Shown: positions 26,618 to 37,638, counted from the first letter of the stretch. The stretch: 64,000 nt of DNA from Alphaproteobacteria bacterium (GCA_028871795.1 JAGWMG010000007.1:1-64000); one strand, 5' to 3'. Program-made: numbers and translations. The notes: generated from the letters alone by a model not told the origin.

Positions 26618-27017
26618 TTATTTCGAACAGGGGTAAAGCGCTTCCAGCGCAGCATCCGACGCGGCCTCCCAATCGTCCGGATGGACTTGCGGGTTCGCTT
26701 CCAGCCAGGAGAGGACGCCTTCAACCTCGGCATCGGTCGGCATCACCATATCTTTCGGCGCGCACCAATCGCCGCCCGTTAACACGGCCAGGCCGATGCT
26801 GTTTCTGCAGTTAATGAGATTGACTCTGCACTGCGCGATCATATTCGCCGTGTCGTTGCTATCGGCTTTTACCGGAACGGCGAAACACAATGCGCCGAGC
26901 GCTGCCAAAGCGGCGAAGATAAAACGATCCATCTGCCCTCCGAAAATGCAAGACGCACGGAAGCTAACCTCAAGCGATGAAAATTACTACTGCCATTAAA
27001 AGAACGGGGTCAGCGTG
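26529..27017. repeat. Inverted pair of GACCCC-type repeats flanking the Rap1a gene
   Basis: CACTCCGACCCC-AA-TTCTT at 26529-26547 is matched by the reverse complement of a similar sequence at 26998-27017 (on the minus strand CACGCTGACCCC-G-TTCTT). CAC, GACCCC and TTCTT match; the spacer bases differ. The pair encloses the small exported gene at 26618-26932 and the right copy abuts the duplicated maf tail. The motif resembles scattered REP-like sequences. It may mark the ends of an inserted segment. Confidence 0.35.
26618..26932 (-). CDS. Small exported Rap1a/Tai-like domain protein
   Basis: This 104-residue protein has a clear signal peptide (FIFAALAALGALCFAVPVKAD) and a mature part with the Rap1a/Tai pattern: a Cys near the start (AQCRVNLINCRNSIG), a central WCAPKD, helical NPQVHPDDW, and a final ALYPC. 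Tai-family proteins include immunity proteins against type VI amidase effectors, but many members sit outside such loci and have unknown roles. No effector or T6SS gene is near. It is enclosed by inverted repeats and sits between rng and a broken maf tail, so it is probably part of the insertion there. Confidence 0.7.
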   Translation of the reverse strand: MDRFIFAALAALGALCFAVPVKADSNDTANMIAQCRVNLINCRNSIGLAVLTGGDWCAPKDMVMPTDAEVEGVLSWLEANPQVHPDDWEAASDAALEALYPCSK

Positions 27018-27028
27018 CACGCCCGTCG

Positions 27029-27113
27029 GCACCCATAGCCGCAGCCGCGCGGCAGGGCCGCGGTTTCCGCCGGCGGCAGGCCGACGACGTTGGAATAAGA
27101 GCCGTTGATGCGG
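27029..27113 (-). pseudogene. Duplicated 3' end of maf
   Basis: On the minus strand this 85-bp piece reads RINGSYSNVVGLPPAETAALPRGCGYGC, the C-terminal end of Maf. The intact gene at 28667 ends in the same residues with four changes. By eye the DNA shows 9 mismatches over 85 bp. It starts 8 nt after the asnS stop and lacks the rest of the gene. Together with the intact copy it brackets asnS as diverged direct repeats. Confidence 0.85.
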
Positions 27114-27121
27114 AATATGCC

Positions 27122-28528
<1,407 letters not shown>

Positions 28529-28666
28529 TTGCCGAGGGTTACTCAGGCAGGCGATCTTGTCCAGCGATTCCAACGGATCGGCGAAACCCGCCCACCCGGC
28601 ATAAGATCGCAGATGCGTCGCGCGGGAAAATCGATCCTCACGCGGAAACGGAAATCCATTTCCCCT

Positions 28667-29233
28667 TCAGCACCCATACCCGCAGCCACGGAGCAGGGCC
28701 ACGGTTTCGGCCAGCGGCAGGCCGACGATGTTGGAATAGGAGCCGTTGATGCGGCGCACGAAGACCTCGGCGCGGCCCTGGATGGCGTAGCTGCCCGCCT
28801 TGCCCTCGCCTTCGCGGCACTCGGCATACGCTTCGATTTCGGCGGCGGACAAGCGGCGGAAGACCACGGACGTCACCGCGATCCGTGTACGGATCGCCTC
28901 GCCGGGCGCAGCGGCGGCGACTGCCGTGACGACTTGGTGGCGGCGCCCGGAGAGCAGTTTCAGGCAGGCGCGCACCGTTTCGGCACCGTCCGCTTTGGGC
29001 AGGATGCGCCGCCCGCATGCCACCACCGTGTCGGCTCCCAGCACGATGGCCGGCTCGTCCGTGTATTTGGCCGCGACAACGCGGACCTTTTCGCAAGCCA
29101 GCCTGAGTGCGTGAAGCCGCGGCAGCTCGCCTTTCAGGGGACTCTCGTCGATCGATGCGGAACGGATCGCGTCGGGCACGATTCCGGCCTGCGCCAACAG
29201 CGCCTTGCGCCGCACACTTTCGCTCGCCAGCAC
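28667..29233 (-). CDS. maf: Maf-like nucleoside triphosphate pyrophosphatase
   Basis: This 188-residue Maf protein hydrolyses non-canonical or canonical NTPs to NMP and pyrophosphate. The N-terminal LASESVRRKALLAQAGI motif (normally LASxSPRR), the central VLGADTVVA and GKAGSYAIQG motifs, and the C-terminal INGSYSNIVGLPLAE are all present. The likely start is the GTG at 29231-29233, 17 nt after the infA stop, within the conserved gene order infA-maf. Its C-terminal 85 bp are duplicated at 27029-27113 on the far side of asnS. Confidence 0.93.
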   Translation of the reverse strand: MLASESVRRKALLAQAGIVPDAIRSASIDESPLKGELPRLHALRLACEKVRVVAAKYTDEPAIVLGADTVVACGRRILPKADGAETVRACLKLLSGRRHQVVTAVAAAAPGEAIRTRIAVTSVVFRRLSAAEIEAYAECREGEGKAGSYAIQGRAEVFVRRINGSYSNIVGLPLAETVALLRGCGYGC

Positions 29234-29249
29234 CAGCCGCGCGGATGAC

Positions 29250-29468
29250 TCATTTGAAGCGATAGGTGATACGCCCTTTCGTCAGGTCGTAAGGCGTCAT
29301 CTCGACCATGACCTTGTCGCCCGTCAGCACCCGGATGCGGTTCTTGCGCATCTTTCCGGCGGTGTGGGCGATGATCTCGTGCCCGTTCTGCAGCTTGACG
29401 CGAAAGGTCGCGTTGGGCAGAAGCTCGCTGACCACGCCTTCGAATTCGAGAAGTTCTTCCTTTGGCAT
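29250..29468 (-). CDS. infA: Translation initiation factor IF-1
   Basis: This 72-residue S1/OB-fold protein is IF-1, which binds the A-site of the 30S subunit during initiation. The whole sequence matches the family, with [38 protein letters not shown] and the end [13 protein letters not shown]. The length is exact for alphaproteobacteria. It lies between UPF0262 and maf, as usual for the class. Confidence 0.98.
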   Translation of the reverse strand: MPKEELLEFEGVVSELLPNATFRVKLQNGHEIIAHTAGKMRKNRIRVLTGDKVMVEMTPYDLTKGRITYRFK

Positions 29469-29548
29469 TCGCCCTCTGGGTTAATTCCGGGCCGGGAGAT
29501 TGCACCGAAATCGGCCAAAAGCAAGGGTTTGCGAGGTCTCATTCCCGC

Positions 29549-30031
29549 TTATGCCTTCAAATGCAGCACGCAGATCAGCGTGAAAAGTCGCCTGGCGGTG
29601 TCGAAATCGACCTCGATCTTGCCCTTCAGCCGCTGGCGCAGCAGCTCGGCGCCTTCGTCGTGCAGGCCGCGCCGGCCCATGTCGATGGCCTCGATCTGGG
29701 CCTTGGTGTGGGAGCCACCGATGGCCGCGAAATAGCTTTCGCAAACGATGAGATAATCCTTGACGATGCGACGAAACGGCGTGAGCGAAAGCATCAGCTT
29801 GCCGTGCGTCTTGCCGTCGGCAAGGCGCACGTCGAAGATGAGGCGGTTCTCCTCGACGCCGAGCACCAGCCGATAGGGACCGCCATCCGAGCCTGCGGGC
29901 CGAAAGTTGTTCGACTCCAACAGATCGTAGAGCGCGATGTCGCGTTCGTGTTCGATCTCGCGGGTACGGCGCCCGAAGCTGTGTTCCTCCAGCGTCACGC
30001 TGCTCAAGCGAAAGGGCGATGTTCCGCTCAT
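29549..30031 (-). CDS. UPF0262 family protein
   Basis: This 160-residue protein belongs to the UPF0262 family, conserved in Alphaproteobacteria between hisD and infA. Recognisable segments are [25 protein letters not shown] and [17 protein letters not shown], with LRKIVKDYL-like helices later ([16 protein letters not shown]). The function is not known. Its ATG overlaps the hisD stop, so the two are translationally coupled. Confidence 0.93.
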   Translation of the reverse strand: MSGTSPFRLSSVTLEEHSFGRRTREIEHERDIALYDLLESNNFRPAGSDGGPYRLVLGVEENRLIFDVRLADGKTHGKLMLSLTPFRRIVKDYLIVCESYFAAIGGSHTKAQIEAIDMGRRGLHDEGAELLRQRLKGKIEVDFDTARRLFTLICVLHLKA

Positions 30032-31332
30032 CGGCCGGTGCGCGCCTTCAGCCTCGCGGCGATGGAGCGCGCATGCGCCTCCAGCCCCTCGGCTTGCGCG
30101 AGCGCGATCGCGTCCGGCCCCAGCTTCGCGATTGCCGCGGGGCTGCAGGCAAGCAGGGTCGAGCGCTTGAGGAAGTCGAGCACCGACAGACCCGAAGAAA
30201 AACGCGCGGTACGCGCGGTAGGCAGCACGTGGTTCGGTCCGGCGATATAGTCGCCCATGGCCTCGGGCGTAGTGCGGCCGAGGAAAATGGCGCCGGCGTG
30301 CCGCACGCGCTTCAGCAAAACATCGGGATCGGCGGTGGCGATCTCCAGATGCTCGGGCGCGATCTTGTCGACCAGCGCCGCCGCGTCGCTCAACTTCGCG
30401 ACCACGACGATGGCGCCGTGATCGCGCCAGCTCGCCGACGCGATGTCCTTGCGCGGCAGCAGCGGCAGTGCGCGGGCGACAGCCTCCTCCACTCTCTTGG
30501 CAAAGCCGGCGTCGTCGGTGATCAGGATGCTCTGCGCCGAGGTATCGTGCTCGGCCTGTGCCAACAGGTCCGCCGCGATCCAGTCCGGGTCGTTGGCGCC
30601 GTCGGCGACAATCAGGATTTCCGACGGTCCGGCGACGGAATCAATACCGACTTGGCCGAAGACTTCGCGCTTGGCCGCCGCCACATAGGCGTTGCCGGGG
30701 CCGACGATCTTGTCGACCGGGGCGATGGTCTTCGTGCCGTAGGCGAGCGCCGCCACCGCCTGGGCGCCGCCGACGCGATAGATCTCGCCGATGCCGACAC
30801 GACGCGCGGCCTCGACGGTCAAAGGATTGATGGCGCCGCCGCCCGCCGGCGTGACCATGACGATGCGTTTCACGCCGGCCACCACCGCCGGAATGGCGTT
30901 CATCAACACCGAACTGGGATAGCTCGCCGTGCCGCCCGGAACATAAAGGCCGACGCTGTCAAGGGGCGTCCAGCGCCAGCCCAGCCGGGCGCCAAGCTCG
31001 TCGACATAGGAGACGTCGCAGGGAATCTGGCGACGGTGATAATCTTCGATCCGCTTGGCGGCGACATCGAGGGCGGCCAATACGTGGCGCCCGCAACCGT
31101 CAGCCGCAGCGGCGATTTCCGCAGCGTCGAGGCGCAGCGTCGCCGGCGTGAGGCGGACCTTGTCGAAGCGCTCGGTGAATTCGATCAGCGCGGCGTCACC
31201 GCGGGAGCGTACCTCGGCGACGATCGAGCGGACGGAAGCCGCGAGGTCTTCGTCCGCTTCCCGCTTGAGCGAAAGAAAAGCGTCGAAGCAGCCGGCGAAG
31301 TTCGTGTCGCGCGCATCGAGCCAACGCGCCAT
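30028..31332 (-). CDS. hisD: Histidinol dehydrogenase
   Basis: This 434-residue enzyme catalyses the last two oxidation steps of histidine biosynthesis (histidinol to histidine, NAD- and zinc-dependent). I choose the ATG at 31332, which follows the DUF2948 stop by 1 nt; the frame remains open upstream inside that gene. Family motifs include [22 protein letters not shown], the [18 protein letters not shown] cofactor region, [12 protein letters not shown], and the catalytic Glu-His segment around [10 protein letters not shown]. Alphaproteobacteria commonly keep hisD apart from the rest of the his genes in this murA-hisD-infA block. Confidence 0.96.
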   Translation of the reverse strand: MARWLDARDTNFAGCFDAFLSLKREADEDLAASVRSIVAEVRSRGDAALIEFTERFDKVRLTPATLRLDAAEIAAAADGCGRHVLAALDVAAKRIEDYHRRQIPCDVSYVDELGARLGWRWTPLDSVGLYVPGGTASYPSSVLMNAIPAVVAGVKRIVMVTPAGGGAINPLTVEAARRVGIGEIYRVGGAQAVAALAYGTKTIAPVDKIVGPGNAYVAAAKREVFGQVGIDSVAGPSEILIVADGANDPDWIAADLLAQAEHDTSAQSILITDDAGFAKRVEEAVARALPLLPRKDIASASWRDHGAIVVVAKLSDAAALVDKIAPEHLEIATADPDVLLKRVRHAGAIFLGRTTPEAMGDYIAGPNHVLPTARTARFSSGLSVLDFLKRSTLLACSPAAIAKLGPDAIALAQAEGLEAHARSIAARLKARTGR

Positions 31333-31333
31333 T

Positions 31334-31777
31334 TCAATGCTCTTCGCTGTCGTGCTCGGGACGGCGGCGCGCCGCCCAATCGCCGCTGACATCCGCCAAA
31401 CCGGCGTCCAGACATTCGACTTCGAGCATCATCGCGCCGCCGCCCGCGAAGACTAGCTCCACGGTGCCCAACGGATCGTCCGCTGTCTTGGGCGTGAAGC
31501 GGACCGCCAGAAGAGAAACCACGGCATCGGGCGCGCCGCGTTTCAAGTTCCGCGATTTCACCGACAAAACGCCGTCGAAATGCAGCCCGGAGCGTACGCG
31601 CAGGTTTTCGTGTTTGCCGCTTTCCCATTTGAAGCGGTTGAACAGGGCCGCAAAGCGCCGCTGCTTCGGCAGATAGACGAGATCGCCCATGCGCGCGACG
31701 GCGTCCTGCAGGCGCGCGGAGATCACCTCCAGGTCTTCGGCATCGACGGCCGCCAGGACGGGTTCGCGCGCGCTCAT
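31334..31777 (-). CDS. DUF2948 family protein
   Basis: This 147-residue protein belongs to the DUF2948 family found between murA and hisD in Alphaproteobacteria. Landmarks are [31 protein letters not shown]-type sequence near residues 14-45, [13 protein letters not shown], and the acidic end [17 protein letters not shown]. Its start overlaps the murA stop (ATGA). The biochemical role is unknown. Confidence 0.93.
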   Translation of the reverse strand: MSAREPVLAAVDAEDLEVISARLQDAVARMGDLVYLPKQRRFAALFNRFKWESGKHENLRVRSGLHFDGVLSVKSRNLKRGAPDAVVSLLAVRFTPKTADDPLGTVELVFAGGGAMMLEVECLDAGLADVSGDWAARRRPEHDSEEH

Positions 31778-33054
31778 GCCGGCAGCCGTTCGATGTCCGC
31801 GCCGACGCGGCTGAGTTTTTCCTCCAGCCTTTCGAAACCGCGGTCCAGATGATAGACGCGATTGACGATGGTCTCTCCTTCCGCCCCCAGGCCGGCCAGC
31901 ACCAGGCTGGACGAGGCGCGCAGATCGGTCGCCATCACCGGGGCGCCTGCCAGCCTCGGCACCCCTCTGACGATGGCCGTGTCGCCTTCGATCGTGATGT
32001 CGGCGCTCATTCGCAGAAGTTCGGGCACATGCATGAAGCGATTCTCGAAAATCGTCTCCCTGATATGGGAAGTCCCCTCGGCCGTTGCCATCAGGGCCAT
32101 GAACTGCGCCTGAAGATCGGTGGGAAATCCCGGAAACGGCGCCGTCGTGGCGGATACGGACGTCGGACGGACGCCGTTGCGGGCGACCGCAAGGCCGCGA
32201 TTGGTCTGCGAGACCTGGGCGCCGGCCATTTCCAGCACGGTGATGAGCGAGCCGATGAGATCGGCGCGCGTCCCGGTCAATTCGATCTCGCCGCCGGCGA
32301 TCGCCGCCGCCATGGCGTAAGTGCCGGTTTCGATCCGGTCCGGCAGCACTGCGTGCTCGGCCGCATGCAGGGCAGCGACGCCATCGACCACGATGGTCGA
32401 CGTGCCCAGGCCGGAAATCCGCGCACCCATGGCCATAAGGCAATCGCCCAGATCGCCGATCTCCGGCTCGCGGGCGGCGTTGGCGATGACGCTGTGACCC
32501 TCGGCCAGCGTGGCGGCCATCAGGGCGTTCTCCGTAGCCCCGACCGAGACGGTGGGGAATTCGATGCGCGCGCCTTTCAAACCGCCAGGGGCGCTGGCGA
32601 TCACATAGCCGTCCGAGAGTTCGACGGCGGCGCCCAGCGCCTCCAGCGCCATCAAGTGCAGGTTGACGGGGCGCGCGCCGATGGCACAGCCGCCCGGCAA
32701 GGAAACCTTGGCCTGACCGGCGCGAGCCAGCAGGGGCCCCAGGACCACGAAGCTCGCGCGCATCTTGCGCACGATGTCGTAATCGGCGGTGGTCCCGACC
32801 AGATTGGCGGCGCAAAGACGATAGCGTCCGCCCGCGCCCGGCGAGGATTCCGGCGTCCATTCCACACCGGCCCCGAACAGACGCAGAAGGTCGGCCATGA
32901 AGGCCACATCGGCCAATTTCGGTACGTTGGTCAGCGTCAGCGGCGCGTCGGTGAGCAGGCAGGCCGCCATCAGCGGCAAGGCGGCGTTCTTGGCGCCGCT
33001 GATCGGGATTTCACCCTTGAGACGGACCCCGCCTCTAATTCTAATCTTGTCCAT
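31774..33054 (-). CDS. murA: UDP-N-acetylglucosamine 1-carboxyvinyltransferase
   Basis: This 426-residue enzyme performs the first committed step of peptidoglycan synthesis, transferring enolpyruvate from PEP to UDP-GlcNAc. The N-terminus [29 protein letters not shown]-type region is canonical. The fosfomycin-target cysteine loop is present as [13 protein letters not shown], followed by [12 protein letters not shown]. The C-terminus [22 protein letters not shown] is normal. It leads the conserved murA-DUF2948-hisD-UPF0262 chain, with overlaps or near-contacts at every junction. Confidence 0.97.
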   Translation of the reverse strand: MDKIRIRGGVRLKGEIPISGAKNAALPLMAACLLTDAPLTLTNVPKLADVAFMADLLRLFGAGVEWTPESSPGAGGRYRLCAANLVGTTADYDIVRKMRASFVVLGPLLARAGQAKVSLPGGCAIGARPVNLHLMALEALGAAVELSDGYVIASAPGGLKGARIEFPTVSVGATENALMAATLAEGHSVIANAAREPEIGDLGDCLMAMGARISGLGTSTIVVDGVAALHAAEHAVLPDRIETGTYAMAAAIAGGEIELTGTRADLIGSLITVLEMAGAQVSQTNRGLAVARNGVRPTSVSATTAPFPGFPTDLQAQFMALMATAEGTSHIRETIFENRFMHVPELLRMSADITIEGDTAIVRGVPRLAGAPVMATDLRASSSLVLAGLGAEGETIVNRVYHLDRGFERLEEKLSRVGADIERLPA

Positions 33055-33130
33055 AGCCCCTCGGGTGGTGCGTAAGCCGAGCGTTTTAGCGCGCGCGCGC
33101 CGTCAACAACAGCGGCAAACTGAAGCCTGA

Positions 33131-33319
33131 TTAACTCGCTTTTGGAGCCTTATTCCGGTCCTTTGACGGCGATTCCGGGGCGCGGACCGCGGCTTCGGCC
33201 CGAGGTTTTGCCCCTTCGCCGGACAATTCGCGGGCGCGGGCTTTGCGGCGCTTTAAATTCTCGCGCAGCGTGGCAGCCAGCCGTTCCCGCCGACCGGAAG
33301 ATTTGCCCGGTTTGGCCAT
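33131..33319 (-). CDS. Small basic conserved protein upstream of murA
   Basis: This 62-residue, strongly basic protein begins with SGRRERLAATLRENLKRRKARARE, a pattern shared by short hypothetical proteins encoded next to murA in Alphaproteobacteria. The C-terminal half is Ala/Pro/Lys-rich and probably disordered. It is convergent with nothing and precedes murA by 76 bp on the same strand. The function is unknown. Confidence 0.6.
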   Translation of the reverse strand: MAKPGKSSGRRERLAATLRENLKRRKARARELSGEGAKPRAEAAVRAPESPSKDRNKAPKAS

Positions 33320-33399
33320 GCCGCAGCCCTTTCCCTTTCGCCCGGACCTGGGCTATAGCAGCGCTCCTTTCGGACCGGGGTTTCTCCGGTCCGCCGGTC

Positions 33400-33474
33400 G
33401 CCGGAGTAGCGTAGTGGTAGCGCAACCCCTTGGTAAGGGGTAGGTCGACAGTTCAATTCTGTCCTCCGGCACCA
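33400..33474 (+). tRNA. tRNA-Thr (GGT)
   Basis: A complete cloverleaf can be folded by eye: acceptor GCCGGAG/CTCCGGC, D-arm, anticodon stem ACCCC/GGGGT with loop TTGGTAA (anticodon GGT, threonine), and T-arm GACAG-TTCAATT-CTGTC. CCA is encoded. The variable region is short. Confidence 0.96.
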
Positions 33475-33492
33475 GTTTCCATCCCCGTTTGG

Positions 33493-34617
33493 CTAGCGCC
33501 CGAAGACGTCGGCGCCGAAGCTCTTTACCCGCGGTCCGCCCGCCAGGGCCAAATGGCCGATGCCGAAAATGTCTTCGATGGAGCGCAGCAGGCTGTAGTG
33601 GTTGTAGGAATGCCGCGACACGGTGCCGGGGCGGATGGACGGCGACAACAGCACCGCGCCGACTCTGCCTCCGCCGGGTCCGTTGCCGCCGGGCGGGCCC
33701 GAGGCTCCCGGCATCGCTTCCTCGCCGCAACAGGCCGCAGAATCCTCGCGGCCGATGGCGCCCGCTTCGTCGAAAGTGACGATCAGAAGCCCGTCCCGCT
33801 TGAACGCGGGCGACCGCCGGATGAGCGGAACCCATTTCCGCAGGAAGGCGTCGGCGGAGACAAGCCCGCCCAGTCTACGATCGATGCAAGGGGCGTCGTG
33901 TCCATCGTCGCAGAGATTGGGTGTGATGAAGTTGAAATCGGCGGTCGTGGCGGGAGTCTTGAGGTCGTTTTCCAAGGCGTCGAGCGGCACGACATGGCTA
34001 TTGCAACGCGCCGGGTCGTCGATGATCGAGTGGAAATAGACGAAGGGGTCGTGCCTGACGGCATACTGGTCGCCGGGCGTGGCGTGAAGAAGATTTTCTT
34101 TGGCGCCGACCGCCGAATGGGCGCAAGCCGCGCCTTCGCGGTCGGGATCCTTTCCCATGTCCTCCATGTAAGCGCGCCAGGAACGGCCGGCCGCCTCCAA
34201 CTGATCGGGGAGTGTCTTGACCAGAGCGGGATAGACGCAGCCGCGTCCCAAGGCGCGGCCTTTCGGATCGAGGCCGGGCGCCCGCATCTGAAAATCGTCG
34301 AACACGGGACAATCGCGCTGGGTGTCTTCGTTGGGCGGTTGTCCGCTGACCATCGCGATATAGTTGTCGAGGCTGGCGTGCCCGATACCGTAATAGTGCG
34401 AGAGGAAGGCGCCCCTCTTTCTCAGCGTCCGCGACAGATAAGGCGCAGGCGAATGCTTCCCGAAGGTGAGGGAATAGGATTGGTTCTCCAGCACGATGAC
34501 GAACACATGGCCGATGCGCGGAGTTGCGCCTGCCTCCTGCGTCATGGCCGTGCACGCCAGTCCGCCAAACAGCAGTGCAAAGAGAAGACGCGAAGAAAAC
34601 CGTCGGATGGTCTCCAT
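33493..34617 (-). CDS. Exported phosphoesterase (acid phosphatase / phospholipase C-like, PF04185)
   Basis: This 374-residue protein has a signal peptide (LLFALLFGGLACTAMTQ then cleavage before ATPRIGH) and the phosphoesterase family pattern: HVFVIVLENQSYSLTFG with the metal-binding Glu-Asn near residue 40, GHASLDNYIAMVSGQPP, and a C-terminal IVTFDEAGAIG motif with the metal-binding Asp-Glu. The final SRHSYNHYSLLRSIEDIFGI stretch matches bacterial acid phosphatases. The true start is the ATG at 34617 with the signal peptide; the frame happens to stay open upstream into the next gene. It is likely periplasmic; the substrate (phosphomonoester or phospholipid) is unresolved. Confidence 0.88.
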   Translation of the reverse strand: METIRRFSSRLLFALLFGGLACTAMTQEAGATPRIGHVFVIVLENQSYSLTFGKHSPAPYLSRTLRKRGAFLSHYYGIGHASLDNYIAMVSGQPPNEDTQRDCPVFDDFQMRAPGLDPKGRALGRGCVYPALVKTLPDQLEAAGRSWRAYMEDMGKDPDREGAACAHSAVGAKENLLHATPGDQYAVRHDPFVYFHSIIDDPARCNSHVVPLDALENDLKTPATTADFNFITPNLCDDGHDAPCIDRRLGGLVSADAFLRKWVPLIRRSPAFKRDGLLIVTFDEAGAIGREDSAACCGEEAMPGASGPPGGNGPGGGRVGAVLLSPSIRPGTVSRHSYNHYSLLRSIEDIFGIGHLALAGGPRVKSFGADVFGR

Positions 34618-34706
34618 ATGCCGTCGATCCTTTGTGTGCCCTGTGACGAGTCCCGCTATTCGATGTTGGCTTTTTCGGGATGGCGCGTCAAAGCGCTCGG
34701 CAGGAC

Positions 34707-35774
34707 TTAATCGGTAGCCATGGCTGCGCCGGGGTTGCCCGCCGCCATGCGCTTTTCGGCCATGGCGTCGGCGATGACGTTGGTGGGGCGCTTTTCGGCG
34801 TCGGCGCGGCGGAAGATGGCCGTCAACGTGTCGGCGATGGCAAGCGTGCGCCGCTCGATCTCGGCGTCGCTCCAGCCGCAGATCTGACCCGCCACGCGGA
34901 TGATGCCGCCGCCGTTGATGGCATAGTCCGGAGCGTAAAGCACCCCGCGCGCGGCAAGCATCGCGCCGTGCTCGTCGCGGGCCAACTGGTTGTTGGCCCC
35001 GCCCGCCACCACATGCGCGCGAAGATGGGGAATCGTCCGCTCGTCCAGGATTGCGCCCATGGCGTTCGGCGACAGCACATCGCATTCCACCGTGACGATG
35101 TCGTCGGGCGAGGCGATGCGCGCATCGAAAGCCTCCACGGCGCGGCGCACGACGTCATCGTTGACGTCGGCGACAACCAGCTTTGCCTCTTCTTCGTGAA
35201 GGCGCTTGGCGACCCCCATGCCGACCTTCCCGAGGCCCTGGATCGCAATCGTCAATCCTTTCGTCGTGTCGAGGCCGAGGCGGTGCTTTACCGCGGCTTT
35301 CATCCCCACAAAGACGCCGAGCGCCGTCAGCGGTCCGGAATCGCCTCCGGTCTTCCCCGCTTGATCGTATCCGGCGATGAACTTGGTTCCGCGCGCGATG
35401 ACGGGCATGTCCGCGGGCCGCATGCCGACATCCATCGCCGTGACATAGCGGCCGCCCAGCGCATTGACGGCTTGTGCGTAGGCGAGCAGACGCACCTCGC
35501 TCTTGTCCTTGGCGGGATCGCCGATGATCACCGCCTTGCCGCCTCCCAGCGGCAAATCCGCGATGGCGCTCTTGTAGCTCATGCCGCGCGAAAGACGGAG
35601 CGCATCGGTCAGCGCGGCGTCGGCGCTGACGTAAGGATACATGCGCGTGCCGCCGCAAGCCGGCCCCAGCGCCGTCGAATGGATGGCGATGATCGCCTTC
35701 AGGCCGGTCTTCTTGTCGTGAAAGAAGGCAACGGTCTCGTGGGCATCGAAATCGGACGATTCAAATACGTTCAT
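34707..35774 (-). CDS. Leucine/Glu/Phe/Val-type amino acid dehydrogenase
   Basis: This 355-residue NAD-dependent dehydrogenase oxidatively deaminates branched-chain or aromatic amino acids. The substrate domain shows the glycine-rich GPACGGTRMYPY loop and the catalytic lysine segments YKSAIADLPLGGGKAV. The Rossmann fold begins at IAIQGLGKVGMGVAKRL. The set is typical of leucine/phenylalanine dehydrogenases rather than hexameric glutamate dehydrogenase. It is divergent from phenylalanine 4-monooxygenase, so either branched-chain or phenylalanine catabolism is possible. The start is the ATG at 35774, with an in-frame TTG two codons upstream. Confidence 0.9.
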   Translation of the reverse strand: MNVFESSDFDAHETVAFFHDKKTGLKAIIAIHSTALGPACGGTRMYPYVSADAALTDALRLSRGMSYKSAIADLPLGGGKAVIIGDPAKDKSEVRLLAYAQAVNALGGRYVTAMDVGMRPADMPVIARGTKFIAGYDQAGKTGGDSGPLTALGVFVGMKAAVKHRLGLDTTKGLTIAIQGLGKVGMGVAKRLHEEEAKLVVADVNDDVVRRAVEAFDARIASPDDIVTVECDVLSPNAMGAILDERTIPHLRAHVVAGGANNQLARDEHGAMLAARGVLYAPDYAINGGGIIRVAGQICGWSDAEIERRTLAIADTLTAIFRRADAEKRPTNVIADAMAEKRMAAGNPGAAMATD

Positions 35775-36029
35775 GGCCAATCTATTCCGCGGCTTGGACA
35801 GCGGGCATATCAGACGCAGGATCGTTGCCGGTCAAGGGCAAACGGCGCGGCATCATCAATACGTTCGCTTTCATCTTGCGTTCGAGTTTACGCTCCGGCA
35901 CGCGCAAGGCGTCGAGCTTGGTGCGACAACGCGCGGCACAGACATGGTCCCGGCGGGCTTCAAGAAATTCGGTACGCGCATCGACGATATGGCTTTACAG
36001 GCGATCCCGATCGGCCTTCTAATCCCGCC

Positions 36030-36902
36030 ATGCCGACGCTAGACGAACTTCGCCGCAGCCATCCCAATATAGGGCCGGATTACACGATTCCCCAGCATTG
36101 GGAACGCTATGGCGCGGCGGAACACGGGATTTGGCGGACCCTGTTCGACCGCCAGGCGCGCGTACTTCCGGGGCGCGCCTGCCGCGAATTCCTGGAAGGG
36201 CTGAGCAAGCTTAAACTCGCGTCGGACCAAATCCCCGACTTCGAAAGGCTTTCCGAGGAACTCAGCGCCTTGACGGGCTGGCGGGTGGTGGCGGTGCCTT
36301 CCCTCGTGCCGGACGACGTCTTCTTCGATCACTTGGCGAACCGCCGTTTTCCCGCCGGACAATTCATCCGCAAGCCGCAGCAGCTCGACTACATCGAAGA
36401 GCCCGACGTCTTCCACGACGTCTTCGGCCACGTGCCGATGCTCGCCCATCCCGTCTTTGCGGATTACATGGAAGCCTACGGCAAAGGCGGGCAGCGCGCG
36501 CTCTCCGAATTCGGTGCCCTCAAGAATCTGGCGCGCCTCTATTGGTACACCGTCGAGTTCGGGTTGATCGAGAGCCGCGACGGCTTGCGCATCTACGGCT
36601 CCGGCATCGTGTCGTCGAGCGCGGAATCGATGTACGCCGTGGAAAGCCCTTCGCCCAACCGCATCGGCTTCGACCTGGAGCGGGTGATGCGCACCGATTA
36701 CCGCATCGACGATTTCCAGGAATCCTATTTCGTCATCTCCTCGTTCGAGGAATTGTTCGCCGAGACCTACAAGGATTTCGCCGCGCTCTACGCCAGACTC
36801 GCGAGCGGCCCCGGCTACAGGCCCGGCGACGTGCTGGCAGCGGACCGCGTTCTAACCCGCGGCACGCACAGCTACCGCGCGGGCAGCCACGCGGCGGTTT
36901 AG
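36030..36902 (+). CDS. phhA: Phenylalanine 4-monooxygenase
   Basis: This 290-residue, non-haem iron, pterin-dependent monooxygenase converts phenylalanine to tyrosine. The facial triad is visible as the two histidines of DVFHDVFGHVPML and the glutamate of YWYTVEFGLI. The bacterial short form has only the catalytic domain, as here, with IPDFERLSEEL and GWRVVAVPSLVPDDVFF being typical. The ATG at 36030 begins MPTLDELRRSHPNIGPDYTI, the usual N-terminal region. A 255-bp divergent gap separates it from the amino-acid dehydrogenase and probably holds shared regulation. Confidence 0.95.
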   Translation: MPTLDELRRSHPNIGPDYTIPQHWERYGAAEHGIWRTLFDRQARVLPGRACREFLEGLSKLKLASDQIPDFERLSEELSALTGWRVVAVPSLVPDDVFFDHLANRRFPAGQFIRKPQQLDYIEEPDVFHDVFGHVPMLAHPVFADYMEAYGKGGQRALSEFGALKNLARLYWYTVEFGLIESRDGLRIYGSGIVSSSAESMYAVESPSPNRIGFDLERVMRTDYRIDDFQESYFVISSFEELFAETYKDFAALYARLASGPGYRPGDVLAADRVLTRGTHSYRAGSHAAV

Positions 36903-37116
36903 CCACACCGTGTCCGCTTCGCGCCAACTTCAGGCACTCAAAAGCCAGGCCAAACCGCCGTTGATTCGAGCAACCGTGGACGCCTTTAAATTTGTTTGAC
37001 GAATGGCTACTACTCTGGCGGTCGATGGACACGCAGTCCGACTGGCCTTAAACCGGCTTAGCCATTGAGCCACGATGCCGTCATGGCGGTCCAAAAGCGC
37101 ACGGAGGTGGAGCAAA

Positions 37117-37584
37117 ATGGAAAAGGTCGATCTGTATAAAGATCTTGAACAACAGGCCCACAGTCTGCTCGAAGGTGAACGCGATCCCTACGCCAACGCC
37201 TCCAATTTTGCGGCGCTCATCTGGCAAACGCTTCCCGACATAAATTGGGCGGGGTTCTATTTCCGGAAGGCTGGCTGGCTTGTACTGGGTCCATTCCAGG
37301 GAAAGCCGGCCTGTTCCCGTTTGCAGATGGGTGCCGGCGTGTGCGGAACGGCGGCAAAGAAAGCTAAAACGTTGGTGGTTCCCGATGTGCACAAGTTCGA
37401 CGGGCATATTGCATGCGATGAGGCGTCAAGTTCGGAACTCGTAGTACCGTTGATAAAATTCGCCACGGTCATCGGGGTAATCGATTTGGACAGTCCGTTG
37501 TTCAATCGTTTCGATGATGACGACGCACGGGGAGTCGAAGCGCTGGCGCGGTTCTGGGTGGTTTCCAGCGACGATCTTCCTTGA
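37117..37584 (+). CDS. msrC: Free methionine-(R)-sulfoxide reductase (GAF domain)
   Basis: This 155-residue GAF-domain enzyme reduces free methionine-R-sulfoxide. The three functional cysteines are at positions 66, 76 and 100 (ACSRLQMGAGVCG and HIACDEASSSELVVPL), with the same 10- and 24-residue spacing as in the E. coli enzyme. The pocket residues WAGFYF and VVPDVHKFDGH are also typical. I choose the ATG at 37117 because GGAGGTGGAG lies just upstream; an earlier in-frame ATG adds 14 poor residues. Confidence 0.93.
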   Translation: MEKVDLYKDLEQQAHSLLEGERDPYANASNFAALIWQTLPDINWAGFYFRKAGWLVLGPFQGKPACSRLQMGAGVCGTAAKKAKTLVVPDVHKFDGHIACDEASSSELVVPLIKFATVIGVIDLDSPLFNRFDDDDARGVEALARFWVVSSDDLP

Positions 37585-37638
37585 CCATAATCGTCGGTTC
37601 GAGAATGACGGCAAGAAGCGCAACGCGGAAGTTCCGAG

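Noticed and set aside
31334-32860. 508-residue frame covering DUF2948 and part of murA
   Set aside because: Only the part from 31777 is the DUF2948 protein; the rest is a shifted frame of murA.
34680-36029. Long upstream extension of the phenylalanine hydroxylase frame
   Set aside because: It is the antisense of the amino-acid dehydrogenase gene; the hydroxylase starts at 36030.
37010-37085. tRNA-like sequence on the minus strand (starts GGCATCGTGGCTCAATGG)
   Set aside because: The start resembles an acceptor and D-arm, but the anticodon stem and T-arm do not pair and there is no matching acceptor 3' strand.
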